From Pseudomonas sp. NKUCC02_KPG (GTDB lineage: Bacteria > Pseudomonadota > Gammaproteobacteria > Pseudomonadales > Pseudomonadaceae), in NCBI RefSeq assembly GCF_019345465.1, contig NZ_JAHKRC010000014.1:85294-149293 (forward strand): DNA of 64,000 bases. Direction: 5' to 3'. Under the pieces are notes generated by a model. It made no database searches. It was not told where the DNA came from and saw only the letters and a program-made list of their open reading frames with translations. A program made the position numbers and the translations under genes. Below are positions 43,658 through 52,454 of this stretch, one piece after another (the stretch's first letter is position 1; every line of letters begins with the position of its first letter).

Positions 43658-46045
43658 ATGCGCTATTTGTTGATGATGTTGTTGGGCTGGCTACCGATGC
43701 TGGCTGGCGCAGTCACGTTTGACGAAACCACACAAAGCCTGCCCTTGGGCCGCGTGATGCAAGTCTTCGAAGACGTGGGCGGCGAAGCGACTCTGGCAGA
43801 TGTGACCGCCCGCGACGAGCTGTTCAAGCCACACACCAAAGACACGCTGAACGAGGGCTACTCGCACTCGGCCTTCTGGGTCAAAGTGGATTTGCACTAT
43901 CAGCCACTAGACCCGCAGGTGCATCGCACCTGGCTGCTGGAATTGGCCTATCCGCCGCTTGATTCCATCGAACTGTACCTGGCTGATGCCGCAGGCAACT
44001 ACCGACTCGCCGAACGTACGGGCGATGCGCTGCCCTTTGACAATCGTCAGATCAAAGAAAACAACTACCTGTTTGAACTCAACTTCACCCCGGGGCAAAG
44101 CCAGACCCTGTACTTGCGCCTCTCCAGCCAGGGCTCTGTCCAGGCGCCGTTAACGCTGTGGTCAGCCCAGGCGTACCTCGAAGAACAACCTGTACGGATT
44201 TATATCCTGGGCCTGATTTATGGCGTATTGCTGGGGATGCTGGTTTACAACCTGTTCATTTACCTCAGCGTGCGCGACACCAGTTACCTCTACTACATCT
44301 TCTACATCGGCTCCTTTGGCTTGTATCAGCTGTCAGTCAATGGCGCAGCGGTGCAGTACTTCTGGCCGAACAACCCGTGGTGGGCCAACGCGTCCACACC
44401 GTTCCTGATTGGGGCGTCGGCGTTTTTCGGTTGCCAGTTTGCCCGCTCCTTTTTGCACACCGCCTCCCACAGTCGCTGGCTTGATCGGGCGCTGATGCTC
44501 CTGATGGCAGTGGGTGCCCTGGTGATGGTGCTGGCGTTGACCACCAGCTATGCCGTGTCGTTGCGCCTGGCCACTGGCCTGGCGCTGGCGTTTATCGTCA
44601 CCATTTTTACCGCCGGCGTGGTGGCCTGGATACGAGGGCTGCGGGTCGCGCGCTACTTTGTGATCGCCTGGTCGGCCTTTTTGCTCGGTGGGCTGGTCAA
44701 TACGCTGATGGTGCTGGGCTATCTGCCAAACGTATTCCTGACCATGTACGCGAGCCAGATCGGCTCGGCGATTGAGGTGGGGCTGCTGTCGCTGGCGCTT
44801 GCCGACCGGATCAATGCCATGCGTGACCTGCAGGCGCGCACGCTGCAAGAGTCCGGGCAAAAGCTGGCCGCCATGAACCAGCAGCTGGCGCGTACCAACC
44901 AATTGAAAGATGAATTTCTGGCAACCGTTACCCATGAGTTGCGCACCCCCATGAACGGCGTGATTGGCTCGCTGGAGCTGATCAAAACCCTGGACATGAG
45001 CCCTGAGCTTGCGCAGTACACCCAGACGGCAGAAGGTTCTGCACGCGAAATGATGCACATGGTCAATGGCATCCTGGTGCTGACAGAACTGCAAGCGGGT
45101 CGACTGGTCGCCCGTCCTCGCCCGTTCAGCCTGAATGAACTGCTGCATGGGCTGAGTGATCAGTTCGGGCCAGCGGCGCGTAGAAAAGGCCTGGAGTTTT
45201 CGTACGAAGTGGCACGCAACCTACCCGATCACTGGGTAAGCGATGCCGAGAAAATTCGACAGTGCCTTGAGTGCCTGCTGGATAACGCCATCAAGTTCAC
45301 CCGTGAAGGTGGCGTGGTCCTGCGAGTTACCGGCAAAGCCGCAGACGCCGGGCGTTGGGCGCTGGCGTTCAATGTCATCGACAGCGGCATCGGTTTCGTA
45401 CATCAGGAGGAAGCCGAGCTGTACCAGCACTTCTTCCAGGTCGATGGTTCCATGACGCGCGAATATGGTGGTTTAGGCATCGGCCTGGCGATTTGTCGAC
45501 GTCTGGTGGAGCTGCTTGGAGGGCGACTGACACACCATTCGCAGCCCGGGCAGGGCTCACAGTTCCAACTGTTGCTGGAGCTTGAGTCACCGGTTCAAGT
45601 CCCGCAGCCGCACCCCGTATCGGTCCACGCCCAGACCCTGGTTCGCACCCCCGGGGAGTGTGTTGTCCTGCTGGTTGAGGAACCCTCCAACCCTGCGATG
45701 GTGCGAGGCATGTTGCTCAAGCTGGGTTATCGCGTGCTGAGTGCCGACACCGGGCAGGCGGCGATAGAGGCACTGCGTCGCGAGCGGGTCGATGCAGTGT
45801 TGCTGGCGTGCCCGCTGGCGCTGGTGTCGGGGACATCGATAGGCAGCCAGTTGCTGACACTGGCTGCGTGCGCGCAACTACCCGTGCTGGCGTTGTTCGA
45901 GTCCGAGCTCGAGGCCCATCAGGCCCGTGATCAGGTCGACGGAATCACCGATTACCTGATCAAGCCGCTACGGTTTGAGGCGCTGCAACACGCCTTGGCA
46001 CAGCGGCTTTTGATTCGGGAAGGCAGCAAGAACGCAGAGTTTTAG
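43658..46045 (+). CDS. ladS: Hybrid sensor histidine kinase LadS
   Basis: LadS feeds into GacS/GacA-Rsm control of biofilm and virulence. The 795-residue protein has a signal peptide (about 1-18), a 7TMR-DISMED2 sensor domain (about 25-155), seven membrane helices (about 178-375), a HisKA domain with His426 in VTHELRTPMNG, and an intact HATPase domain (LLDNAIKFT, DSGIGF, GGLGIGLAI). The C-terminal receiver (about 660-790) is degenerate: the phosphoacceptor position reads LLAC, with Ala717, and the acidic pair is EE; the lysine in YLIKPL remains. P. aeruginosa LadS signals through its receiver, so relay may differ here. It follows thiD, as in other pseudomonads. Confidence 0.9.
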   Translation: MRYLLMMLLGWLPMLAGAVTFDETTQSLPLGRVMQVFEDVGGEATLADVTARDELFKPHTKDTLNEGYSHSAFWVKVDLHYQPLDPQVHRTWLLELAYPPLDSIELYLADAAGNYRLAERTGDALPFDNRQIKENNYLFELNFTPGQSQTLYLRLSSQGSVQAPLTLWSAQAYLEEQPVRIYILGLIYGVLLGMLVYNLFIYLSVRDTSYLYYIFYIGSFGLYQLSVNGAAVQYFWPNNPWWANASTPFLIGASAFFGCQFARSFLHTASHSRWLDRALMLLMAVGALVMVLALTTSYAVSLRLATGLALAFIVTIFTAGVVAWIRGLRVARYFVIAWSAFLLGGLVNTLMVLGYLPNVFLTMYASQIGSAIEVGLLSLALADRINAMRDLQARTLQESGQKLAAMNQQLARTNQLKDEFLATVTHELRTPMNGVIGSLELIKTLDMSPELAQYTQTAEGSAREMMHMVNGILVLTELQAGRLVARPRPFSLNELLHGLSDQFGPAARRKGLEFSYEVARNLPDHWVSDAEKIRQCLECLLDNAIKFTREGGVVLRVTGKAADAGRWALAFNVIDSGIGFVHQEEAELYQHFFQVDGSMTREYGGLGIGLAICRRLVELLGGRLTHHSQPGQGSQFQLLLELESPVQVPQPHPVSVHAQTLVRTPGECVVLLVEEPSNPAMVRGMLLKLGYRVLSADTGQAAIEALRRERVDAVLLACPLALVSGTSIGSQLLTLAACAQLPVLALFESELEAHQARDQVDGITDYLIKPLRFEALQHALAQRLLIREGSKNAEF

Positions 46046-46120
46046 GCGTTTATGCCACTTGTTTAGGTGCAGATGCGTGCTTCACTGGCTCTATTGGCAA
46101 GAGCCAGAGGAGCCCGCGCA

Positions 46121-47770
46121 ATGAACCTGCATCAATACGCTGAAACCCACCAAGTGACCAATCAGCCGCCGTCTCTGGACGGCGTGAACCTGTACCGGAT
46201 CGATCGGGTGCTGCAACAGTGGAGTCAGCACTTTGGTGCGGGCTGGGCACAGGCGCGGATCGATGAGTACGGTGCACTGGCGGGTGGCCCGTTGATGGTC
46301 GCGGGCTTTTTGGCCAATGAAAACAAACCGCAGTTTGTCAGCCATGACCGTTATGGGCATCGGATCGATCTGGTGGAGTTTCACCCGGCGTACCACGAAC
46401 TGATGCGCACGGCGATTGAGCACGGCTTGCCGTCTTTGCCCTGGACGCAGCCGCAACCCGGTGCCCATGTGGCCCGCGCCACCATGACCTACCTGCACAG
46501 CCAGGCCGAAGCAGGCAGCGGCTGCCCCTTGACCATGACCTTCGCCAGCGTGCCGGCCTTGCGCCTGCAACCCGAGCTGGCTGCTGTCTGGCTGCCCAAA
46601 GTGCTGGCCACTGACTATGACCCGCGCAATGTCGATATCAGCCAAAAGGCCGGCGTGACCCTGGGCATGGCCATGACTGAAAAACAGGGCGGTACCGATG
46701 TGCGCGCCAACACCACTCGGGCGTATCCGGTGGGAGCCAAGGGAGCGGGGCAGGCCTACGAACTGTTGGGCCACAAATGGTTTTGTTCGGCACCGATGTG
46801 TGACGGCTTCCTGACCCTGGCGCAGACCGACAAGGGCCTGAGCTGCTTTTTGCTGCCGCGCCATCGCCCGGACGGCAGCCGCAATGAGTTCTATATCCAG
46901 CGCCTGAAAAACAAACTGGGCAACAGCTCCAACGCCTCCAGTGAAGTCGAGTTTCGTGGTGCGCTGGCCTGGATGATCGGCGAAGAAGGGCGCGGCGTGC
47001 CGACGATTATTGAAATGGTCGCCATGACCCGCTTCGATTGCATGGTCGGCTCCAGCGCCTTGATGCGTCAGGCGCTGACCCAGGCCAGCCATCATTGTGC
47101 TCACCGTCTGGTGGGAGGGCGGGTGTTGGCAGAGCAGCCGTTGATGCAGAACGTACTGGCAGACCTGGCGCTTGAAAGTGAAGCCGCGCTGGCCTTGAGC
47201 TTGCGCATGGGGCGTGCGCTGGATCACCTGGACGACCCGCAAGAAGCCCGGTTTTCCCGGCTGGTGACGGCGGTGGGCAAGTACTGGATCTGCAAGCGGG
47301 CTCCAGCCATGATCAACGAAGCGGCCGAATGCATGGGTGGTGCAGGGTATGTAGAAGACAGCATCCTGCCGCGCTTGTATCGCGAAGCGCCGGTGAATTC
47401 AACGTGGGAAGGTTCGGGGAATGTGCAATGCCTGGACGTGCTGCGAGCCCTGTCCAAAGAGCCCGGAGTCCTGGATGCGCTGTTTGCCGAACTGGGTGAC
47501 GGGCACGGTGATACGCGTCTGGCGCAGCACATTGCACAGCTTAAAACCGACTTTAAAGACACCGATGACATTCAATACCGCGCGCGGCAACTGACAGAAG
47601 ACATCGCCCTGGGCCTGCAGGCAAAGTTATTGCTGGAAGCGGGAAACAGCGATGTCAGCGACGCCTTTATCGCCAGTCGCCTGCAAAACAGCGGCCGGGT
47701 TTACGGCACGTTGCCAAGGGGTTTGAATGTGGCCGCGATCGTTGCTCGCTCAACCCCTGGGATCCCCTGA
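46121..47770 (+). CDS. AidB-like acyl-CoA dehydrogenase
   Basis: The 549-residue flavoprotein has AidB features: MTEKQGGTDVRANT, GHKWFCSAPMCDGFL, SSNASSEVEF and the C-terminal ECMGGAGYVEDS with an arginine-rich region. AidB relatives are linked to alkylation response and bind DNA and FAD. Some homologues act on branched acyl-CoA, so isovaleryl-CoA dehydrogenase activity cannot be excluded. The ATG at 46121 has AGAGGAGCC upstream. It lies 75 bases after ladS. Confidence 0.85.
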   Translation: MNLHQYAETHQVTNQPPSLDGVNLYRIDRVLQQWSQHFGAGWAQARIDEYGALAGGPLMVAGFLANENKPQFVSHDRYGHRIDLVEFHPAYHELMRTAIEHGLPSLPWTQPQPGAHVARATMTYLHSQAEAGSGCPLTMTFASVPALRLQPELAAVWLPKVLATDYDPRNVDISQKAGVTLGMAMTEKQGGTDVRANTTRAYPVGAKGAGQAYELLGHKWFCSAPMCDGFLTLAQTDKGLSCFLLPRHRPDGSRNEFYIQRLKNKLGNSSNASSEVEFRGALAWMIGEEGRGVPTIIEMVAMTRFDCMVGSSALMRQALTQASHHCAHRLVGGRVLAEQPLMQNVLADLALESEAALALSLRMGRALDHLDDPQEARFSRLVTAVGKYWICKRAPAMINEAAECMGGAGYVEDSILPRLYREAPVNSTWEGSGNVQCLDVLRALSKEPGVLDALFAELGDGHGDTRLAQHIAQLKTDFKDTDDIQYRARQLTEDIALGLQAKLLLEAGNSDVSDAFIASRLQNSGRVYGTLPRGLNVAAIVARSTPGIP

Positions 47771-47894
47771 ACATGTGAGCTCCCACAGGAAATCACCCAC
47801 ATAAAATCAGTGGCATGCCTACATTTGTAGCTGTCTTTGCCCCTCGATACAGGCAAGATAAAGGCCTGCCCGTTCAGAAGACAGGATGCTTATC

Positions 47895-49358
47895 GTGACC
47901 GAAGCTTTTATTGTCGTTTCCACCGCTGAAGAGGCCGTTGATCGCCTCGCTGCCCTCCACGAGCGCGCAACCACTGCGTTGAGCCAGGCACTCAAGCGTT
48001 ACCTGAAAGACCGAGTCGAGCCCAGTGCCGAAGAGCGCGCCCTGTTCCGCTACCCGGAACTGCGACTGACCAATACCATTCACGGTGAAATCCCCACCCT
48101 GACCCGTGCTTACGCCAAAGTGCAATTGCCGGGCACATACAGCATCACCGTCACCCATCCCGCCTCTTTCCGTAACTACCTGCTGGAGCAGTTGGTGCCG
48201 TTGATGCGCGATTTCACCGTTGAGGTGGAAGTCGGTGTCAGCCAGCAAAATATTCCGTATCCCTATGTGGTCGAACAAGGGGATGAGCTTGCCGGTTCCG
48301 GAGTGACCGCAGCCGCGTTGGCGCGCGTATTCCCCAGCACCGACCTGTCCGCCGCCACCGACGGCATCGCAGATGGCCTGTACGATTGGGAAAACACCGA
48401 TCCGCTGCCCTTGGCGCTGTTCGACGCTGCCCGGGTCGACTTCTCGCTGCGCCGTCTGGTGCACTACACCGGCAGCGACTGGCGCCATGTGCAGCCGTGG
48501 ATTCTGCTGACCAACTACCATCGCTATGTCGATCAGTTCATCTTGCACGGCCTTGAGCAATTGCGGGACAACCCGCGCTTTGTGCGCATGGTGTTGCCGG
48601 GCAACGTGATCATCGAAAAATCGATGGACTACGGCGAAGCCCAGGCCATTGCGGCAGGGGTGGTGTGGCATCGTTACCAGATGCCGGCGTATCACCTGCA
48701 GGCCAGCGATGGTCACGGCGTGACCTTGGTGAACATTGGCGTCGGCCCGTCCAACGCGAAAAACATCACCGATCACCTTGCCGTGCTGCGTCCCCATTGC
48801 TGGTTGATGATTGGTCACTGCGGCGGCCTGCGTCAGTCGCAAACCATCGGCGACTACGTGTTGGCCCACGCCTACATGCGTCGCGACGGGATTCTGGATC
48901 GGGTCGTACCGCCCAATATTCCGATTCCGGCTCTGGCAGAAGTGCAACTGGCGTTGCAGGAAGCGGCGGCACAGGTCACCGGCGAACGCGGCGAAGAACT
49001 GAAAAAACGCCTGCGCACCGGCACCGTACTGACCTATGACGACCGTAACTGGGAACTGCGCTGGGCTCAGGAGCGCCCGCTGATCAACCTGTCCCGCGCC
49101 GTGGCCGTTGACATGGAAAGCGGCACCATTGCGGCCCAGGGCTATCGCTTGCGCGTTCCGTACGGCACGCTGCTGTGCGTGTCGGACAAACCCTTGCACA
49201 GCGAAATCAAACTGCCGGGCTCGGCCAACGCTTTCTATGAGCGGGCCGTGAGCCAGCACTTGAAAATCGGTATTGCCGCCGTGGACTTGATGCGCAGCCA
49301 GCTCAACTCCCTGCACTCGCGCAAACTGCGCAGCTTCGACGAACCGCCGTTCCGTTGA
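47895..49358 (+). CDS. amn: AMP nucleosidase
   Basis: Amn hydrolyses AMP to adenine and ribose-5-phosphate. The 487-residue protein has an N-terminal AMP-nucleosidase-specific domain and a nucleoside phosphorylase-like C-terminal domain (VNIGVGPSNAKNITDHLAVLRP, MIGHCGGLR, DMESGTIAAQGYR). I chose GTG at 47895 because AGGA lies nine bases before it; an in-frame ATG at 47886 has no suitable site. A terminator follows the stop. Confidence 0.94.
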   Translation: MTEAFIVVSTAEEAVDRLAALHERATTALSQALKRYLKDRVEPSAEERALFRYPELRLTNTIHGEIPTLTRAYAKVQLPGTYSITVTHPASFRNYLLEQLVPLMRDFTVEVEVGVSQQNIPYPYVVEQGDELAGSGVTAAALARVFPSTDLSAATDGIADGLYDWENTDPLPLALFDAARVDFSLRRLVHYTGSDWRHVQPWILLTNYHRYVDQFILHGLEQLRDNPRFVRMVLPGNVIIEKSMDYGEAQAIAAGVVWHRYQMPAYHLQASDGHGVTLVNIGVGPSNAKNITDHLAVLRPHCWLMIGHCGGLRQSQTIGDYVLAHAYMRRDGILDRVVPPNIPIPALAEVQLALQEAAAQVTGERGEELKKRLRTGTVLTYDDRNWELRWAQERPLINLSRAVAVDMESGTIAAQGYRLRVPYGTLLCVSDKPLHSEIKLPGSANAFYERAVSQHLKIGIAAVDLMRSQLNSLHSRKLRSFDEPPFR

Positions 49359-49373
49359 TCGGTGATGGTCATT

Positions 49374-49425
49374 TAGCGATCGGGGGACTAGCATTGCCAG
49401 CCCTGATCGCTAGATGTCCTTTTTT
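49374..49425 (+). terminator. Intrinsic terminator after amn
   Basis: TAGCGATC (49374-49381) pairs with GATCGCTA (49405-49412). The stem is extended by GGG/CCC, and TTTTTT follows at 49420-49425 after a short gap. The T-run ends just before the rluE start, so rluE may depend on read-through or on an unseen promoter. Confidence 0.7.
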
Positions 49426-49428
49426 GTC

Positions 49429-50061
49429 ATGTCTCGTCCCGCCCCACGCCGCCCGGCCTCGAAAAGTCCAAACCCTCAAGCTGCCAATCGCCGTGTGGCC
49501 AAGGCGCCGCCGTCTGATCCCAAGCTCTATCTGTTCAATAAACCCTTCGATGTGCTGACTCAGTTCAGCGACGAAGGCGGGCGGGCGACGCTCAAGGATT
49601 TTATCCCCATACCGGGCATTTACCCGGCCGGTCGGCTGGACAGGGACAGTGAAGGTTTGCTGCTGCTGACCAATGATGGCCAGCTACAGGCGCGGATTGC
49701 CGACCCCAAGCACAAATTGCCCAAGACCTACTGGGTACAAGTGGAAGGCGAGCCCACGCCAGAGCAATTGCAGCAGTTGCGTGAGGGTGTGGAGCTCAAC
49801 GATGGCAAGACCCTGCCAGCCGAAGCACGTGCACTGGAAGAGCCGCAGCTATGGCCGCGCAACCCGCCGGTGCGCTTTCGAAAAAGCATTCCCACGTCGT
49901 GGCTGGAGCTGGTGATTCGCGAAGGGCGCAATCGTCAGGTACGGCGGATGACGGCCGCGGTGGGCCTGCCGACCCTGCGTCTGGTGCGGGTGCGAATTGG
50001 CGACTGGACGATTGAAGGGCTGGAGCAGGGGCAATACAAGGAAGTGCCAGCGCGGCTATAG
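49429..50061 (+). CDS. rluE: 23S rRNA pseudouridine synthase (RluE type)
   Basis: The 210-residue RsuA-family enzyme modifies U2457 in 23S rRNA in E. coli. LYLFNKPFDVLTQFS, the catalytic aspartate in GRLDRDSEGLLLLT, and EGRNRQVRRM are all present. A basic N-terminus of about 30 residues (RPAPRRPASKS) replaces an S4 domain. I prefer the ATG at 49429 to that at 49414, because the latter lies between the terminator stem and its T-run. Confidence 0.93.
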   Translation: MSRPAPRRPASKSPNPQAANRRVAKAPPSDPKLYLFNKPFDVLTQFSDEGGRATLKDFIPIPGIYPAGRLDRDSEGLLLLTNDGQLQARIADPKHKLPKTYWVQVEGEPTPEQLQQLREGVELNDGKTLPAEARALEEPQLWPRNPPVRFRKSIPTSWLELVIREGRNRQVRRMTAAVGLPTLRLVRVRIGDWTIEGLEQGQYKEVPARL

Positions 50062-50265
50062 CGCGCCGGATTCAATCAGCCCGATCACCACGCTTTTGAT
50101 GATGAACGCCGCAACACCCAGGCCCAGTACGAAAAACAGAATCATTGAGCCGAAGCGCCCGGCTTTGGACTTCTTCGCCAGATCCCAGACGATAAAGGCC
50201 ATGAAAATGATCAGCACACTGACCAGAATCGTCATCATCCATTCTTCAAGTACGGCAGGATCCAT
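50056..50265 (-). CDS. DUF2788 family small membrane protein
   Basis: The 69-residue protein has two membrane helices separated by a charged DLAKKSKAGRFG loop, the DUF2788 pattern. It overlaps the end of rluE by six bases on the other strand. Function is unknown. Confidence 0.88.
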   Translation of the reverse strand: MDPAVLEEWMMTILVSVLIIFMAFIVWDLAKKSKAGRFGSMILFFVLGLGVAAFIIKSVVIGLIESGAL

Positions 50266-50359
50266 CGGTGTTCTCCGGCGTCATCGTGGGAAAAAGCCGT
50301 AGGAGTATACGCCAGGGAAGAGTGGCTGGTTGTTGAGCTGGGTCGTGAAGATGAGCTGC

Positions 50360-50450
50360 GTAGTCGCTGCCGAAGGCTGCGAAGGGTTGCACCGCAACCC
50401 GTTTTCTTGAATTCACCACAGCCTCTTCGCAGCCTTCGGCAGCGACTACA
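50360..50450. repeat. REP element, family A
   Basis: GTAGTCGCTGCCGAAGGCTGCGA and its inverse at 50428-50450 enclose a GGGTTGC/GCAACCC hairpin (about 50384-50400). This is the same nested plan as at 1055 and 52455. It lies between DUF2788 and lrp, both on the minus strand. Confidence 0.88.
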
Positions 50451-50457
50451 GGCCTGC

Positions 50458-50937
50458 TTACGTGCGCAAGTGAGTCAACGGCAACTCGGTGCTGTTAAGC
50501 ACCTGATTGAGCACAAAGCTCGAGCGCACGCTGGTCACGCCTTCGATACGGGTCAGCTCCCCCAGCAGCAGTTTCTGGTAATGATCCATGTCGGCTACCA
50601 CCACTTTGAGCTGGTAGTCCGCGTCCATGCCGGTCACCAGGCTGCACTCCAACACCTGGGGCAGGTTGCGAATACAGGCTTCGAAATTCTCAAAACGCTC
50701 TGGCGTGTGTCGGTCCATGCCGATCAGCACGTAGGCCGTAAGGCTTAAACCCAGCAGCTTACGGTCGAGCAGCGCCACCTGCCGGCTGATGTAGCCATCA
50801 TCCTCCAGCTGTTTAACCCGGCGTGAGCAAGGTGATGGCGACAGGCCGATGCGCTCGGCCAGTTCCTGGTTAGAGATGCGTGCGTCACGCTGCAATTCCG
50901 CCAAAATGCTCAGGTCATACCGGTCGAGTTTGCTCAC
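50458..50937 (-). CDS. Lrp/AsnC family transcriptional regulator
   Basis: The 159-residue regulator has an N-terminal helix-turn-helix (LDRYDLSILAELQRDARISNQELAERI in part, then LSPSPCSRRVKQLE) and a C-terminal RAM ligand-binding domain (VTGMDADYQLKVVVADMDHY). I chose GTG at 50937 because AAGGGT lies six bases before it; an in-frame ATG at 50955 is less well placed. Its ligand and targets are unknown. The 412-base gap upstream is described under the candidate RNA. Confidence 0.92.
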   Translation of the reverse strand: MSKLDRYDLSILAELQRDARISNQELAERIGLSPSPCSRRVKQLEDDGYISRQVALLDRKLLGLSLTAYVLIGMDRHTPERFENFEACIRNLPQVLECSLVTGMDADYQLKVVVADMDHYQKLLLGELTRIEGVTSVRSSFVLNQVLNSTELPLTHLRT

Positions 50938-51061
50938 GAAGTTACCCTTTGTCATAACTATTGCGTGAAAGTATCCACCTTAAGTCAAAAATTGCGCAAG
51001 TAATGTTTTATCGAGCAATATTCGCAATCGCCTGCTGTGCCCTCAAGCCTATTCTTATCAA

Positions 51062-51251
51062 CAGAATCACTGCCCGGACATAGAGTCCACAGCGGCCCGC
51101 CGAATCAGGCCAGCCGCGGCCGCCAACCCCACAGGGGTGTTCCGGCCCCCGGGCTACGCACTGTCCAGAAGACGGCGCGAGGTGAGCCAACATCACAAGT
51201 GTTGAGCCAGGACTGAAAATTCAAGGGGCGACCGACGGGTCGCCCTTTTTT
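51062..51251 (+). ncRNA. Candidate structured small RNA (unrecognised)
   Basis: The 412-base gap between the Lrp gene and the DUF6515 gene has no convincing coding sequence. It carries a string of inverted repeats: GGAC/GTCC at 51076-51088, GCGGC/GCCGC near 51092-51117, CCCC/GGGG at 51127-51136, CAACA/TGTTG at 51188-51204. It ends in a strong intrinsic terminator at 51224-51251. A TATTCT at 51050-51055 could be a -10. I do not recognise the family; it is not 6S, SRP, tmRNA or RNase P RNA by eye. An alternative is a leader or attenuator for the downstream gene. Confidence 0.4.
51224..51251 (+). terminator. Strong intrinsic terminator with no open gene upstream
   Basis: GGGGCGACC, loop GACG, GGTCGCCC, then six T. 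The only gene upstream runs the other way, so this must end a non-coding or leader transcript. Confidence 0.9.
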
Positions 51252-51349
51252 CGTTTGCCAAAAATAAGTTTTACCCGACTGTTTCCCACAGAACTGGTTC
51301 TATAAATCCTAGTCTTATTTGTAAGACCTAACCCGCAGTGAGGAACAGC

Positions 51350-52444
51350 ATGAAACCGCGCATCTGGCATCTGGCTACAGTTGGCGTGCTCTGTGTGAGT
51401 GTCAGCGGACAGTTATTGGCCGATGAACGAGGTGAAGGCGGTCCTCAAGAAGCTCGCCCCGCCCATTCCAATGGTGGTCAGCAACACGGGCAGGGCGGTA
51501 ATAATCAGCCGCGCCAGGAGTTCAACCAAGGGCGCCCCCAAGGCCATCAAGACAACCAGCCACGCCCTGAAAACAGGCTGCAACAAGAAAATTCGCAGTC
51601 CCATGGCGGTCAATGGCAAGGGCGCCCGCAGGGTCATTCAGACACCTCGGCCCGCCCTGAAAACAGGCCGTCACAAGAGAATGCGCAGTCTCATGGCGGT
51701 CAATGGCAAGGGCGTCCACAGGGCGCAGCCCCTGTTCAAGCGCGCCCGGTCCAGCCCGGTAATAACCTGTCGATTCAGTCTCGTCCAGATACAGTGCAGC
51801 AGACCCAGGCCCCGAACCGGGGTGGCAATCAGAGTTGGCACGGCGGCGGTTACTACCCGGGCGCCAATAATCGTCACCCCAACGACCAGCGCTGGGTCGG
51901 GCGCCCGCCCGGGAACGGAAATGGCTGGGGTCCGGGGCCTCAATACAGGCCCGGTTACGTGATTGACCGTTTTCCCGGTCAGTACCGGCAAGTGCCCTAT
52001 CGCGGTCAGGATTACTTCTTTTCCGGCGGCTACTGGTATCGCCCACAAGGCCCGCGGTACATCGTGGTTCAACCGCCCTATGGGATTCGCGTAGGGTATT
52101 TGCCTGAGTTTGCGCGGGAAGTATGGTTTGGCAGCACGTTGATGTTCCTGGCGGCGGGTGCGTATTACGCGTATCAACCCGCAACCCAGGACTACATCGT
52201 GGTTCAACCCCCGACTGCCCAGCAACCAGTGAGCAACGGCTATGACGTGGTGGCTTACCCGATGAATGGCCAGAGCCCGGCGCAAATCGATCAGGATCGC
52301 TATGACTGCTACCGCTGGGCTGTGGATCAAAGCGGTTTTGACCCAGCCAGACTCACCTACGCACCTGACCCGGCCCTGGTGCAAGCCTATCGTCAGGCGC
52401 AAGGCAATTGCCTGAGCAGCCGCGGGTATCAGGTGACGTATTGA
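51350..52444 (+). CDS. Exported DUF6515-type protein with glutamine/glycine/arginine-rich repeats
   Basis: The 364-residue protein has a signal peptide (about 1-25, ending QLLA). A low-complexity region follows, to about residue 190, rich in Gln, Gly, Arg, Pro and Asn with a 30-residue repeat (SHGGQWQGRPQG, ENRPSQEN). A conserved C-terminal part has QYRQVPYRGQDYFFSGGYWYRP, a hydrophobic helix, and DQDRYDCYRWAVDQSGFDP near the end. The latter two are typical of DUF6515 envelope proteins. I chose the ATG at 51350, with GAGGAA upstream, over a GTG at 51338. Function is unknown. Confidence 0.8.
   Translation: MKPRIWHLATVGVLCVSVSGQLLADERGEGGPQEARPAHSNGGQQHGQGGNNQPRQEFNQGRPQGHQDNQPRPENRLQQENSQSHGGQWQGRPQGHSDTSARPENRPSQENAQSHGGQWQGRPQGAAPVQARPVQPGNNLSIQSRPDTVQQTQAPNRGGNQSWHGGGYYPGANNRHPNDQRWVGRPPGNGNGWGPGPQYRPGYVIDRFPGQYRQVPYRGQDYFFSGGYWYRPQGPRYIVVQPPYGIRVGYLPEFAREVWFGSTLMFLAAGAYYAYQPATQDYIVVQPPTAQQPVSNGYDVVAYPMNGQSPAQIDQDRYDCYRWAVDQSGFDPARLTYAPDPALVQAYRQAQGNCLSSRGYQVTY
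51531..51723 (+). repeat. 90-base tandem repeat inside the DUF6515 gene
   Basis: CGCCCTGAAAACAGG recurs at 51563 and 51653, and CAATGGCAAGGGCG recurs with the same 90-base period. About two copies are present, encoding a 30-residue protein repeat. Copies differ at silent and conservative positions. Confidence 0.88.
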
Positions 52445-52454
52445 CCTGAACACC

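Noticed and set aside
47771..47894. REP element upstream of amn
   Set aside because: Only a short GAGCTCCCACAGG fragment resembles family B; too little to call.
47874..49394. 506-codon open frame on the minus strand exactly opposite amn
   Set aside because: It mirrors the amn codon frame; the plus-strand protein has all AMP nucleosidase motifs.
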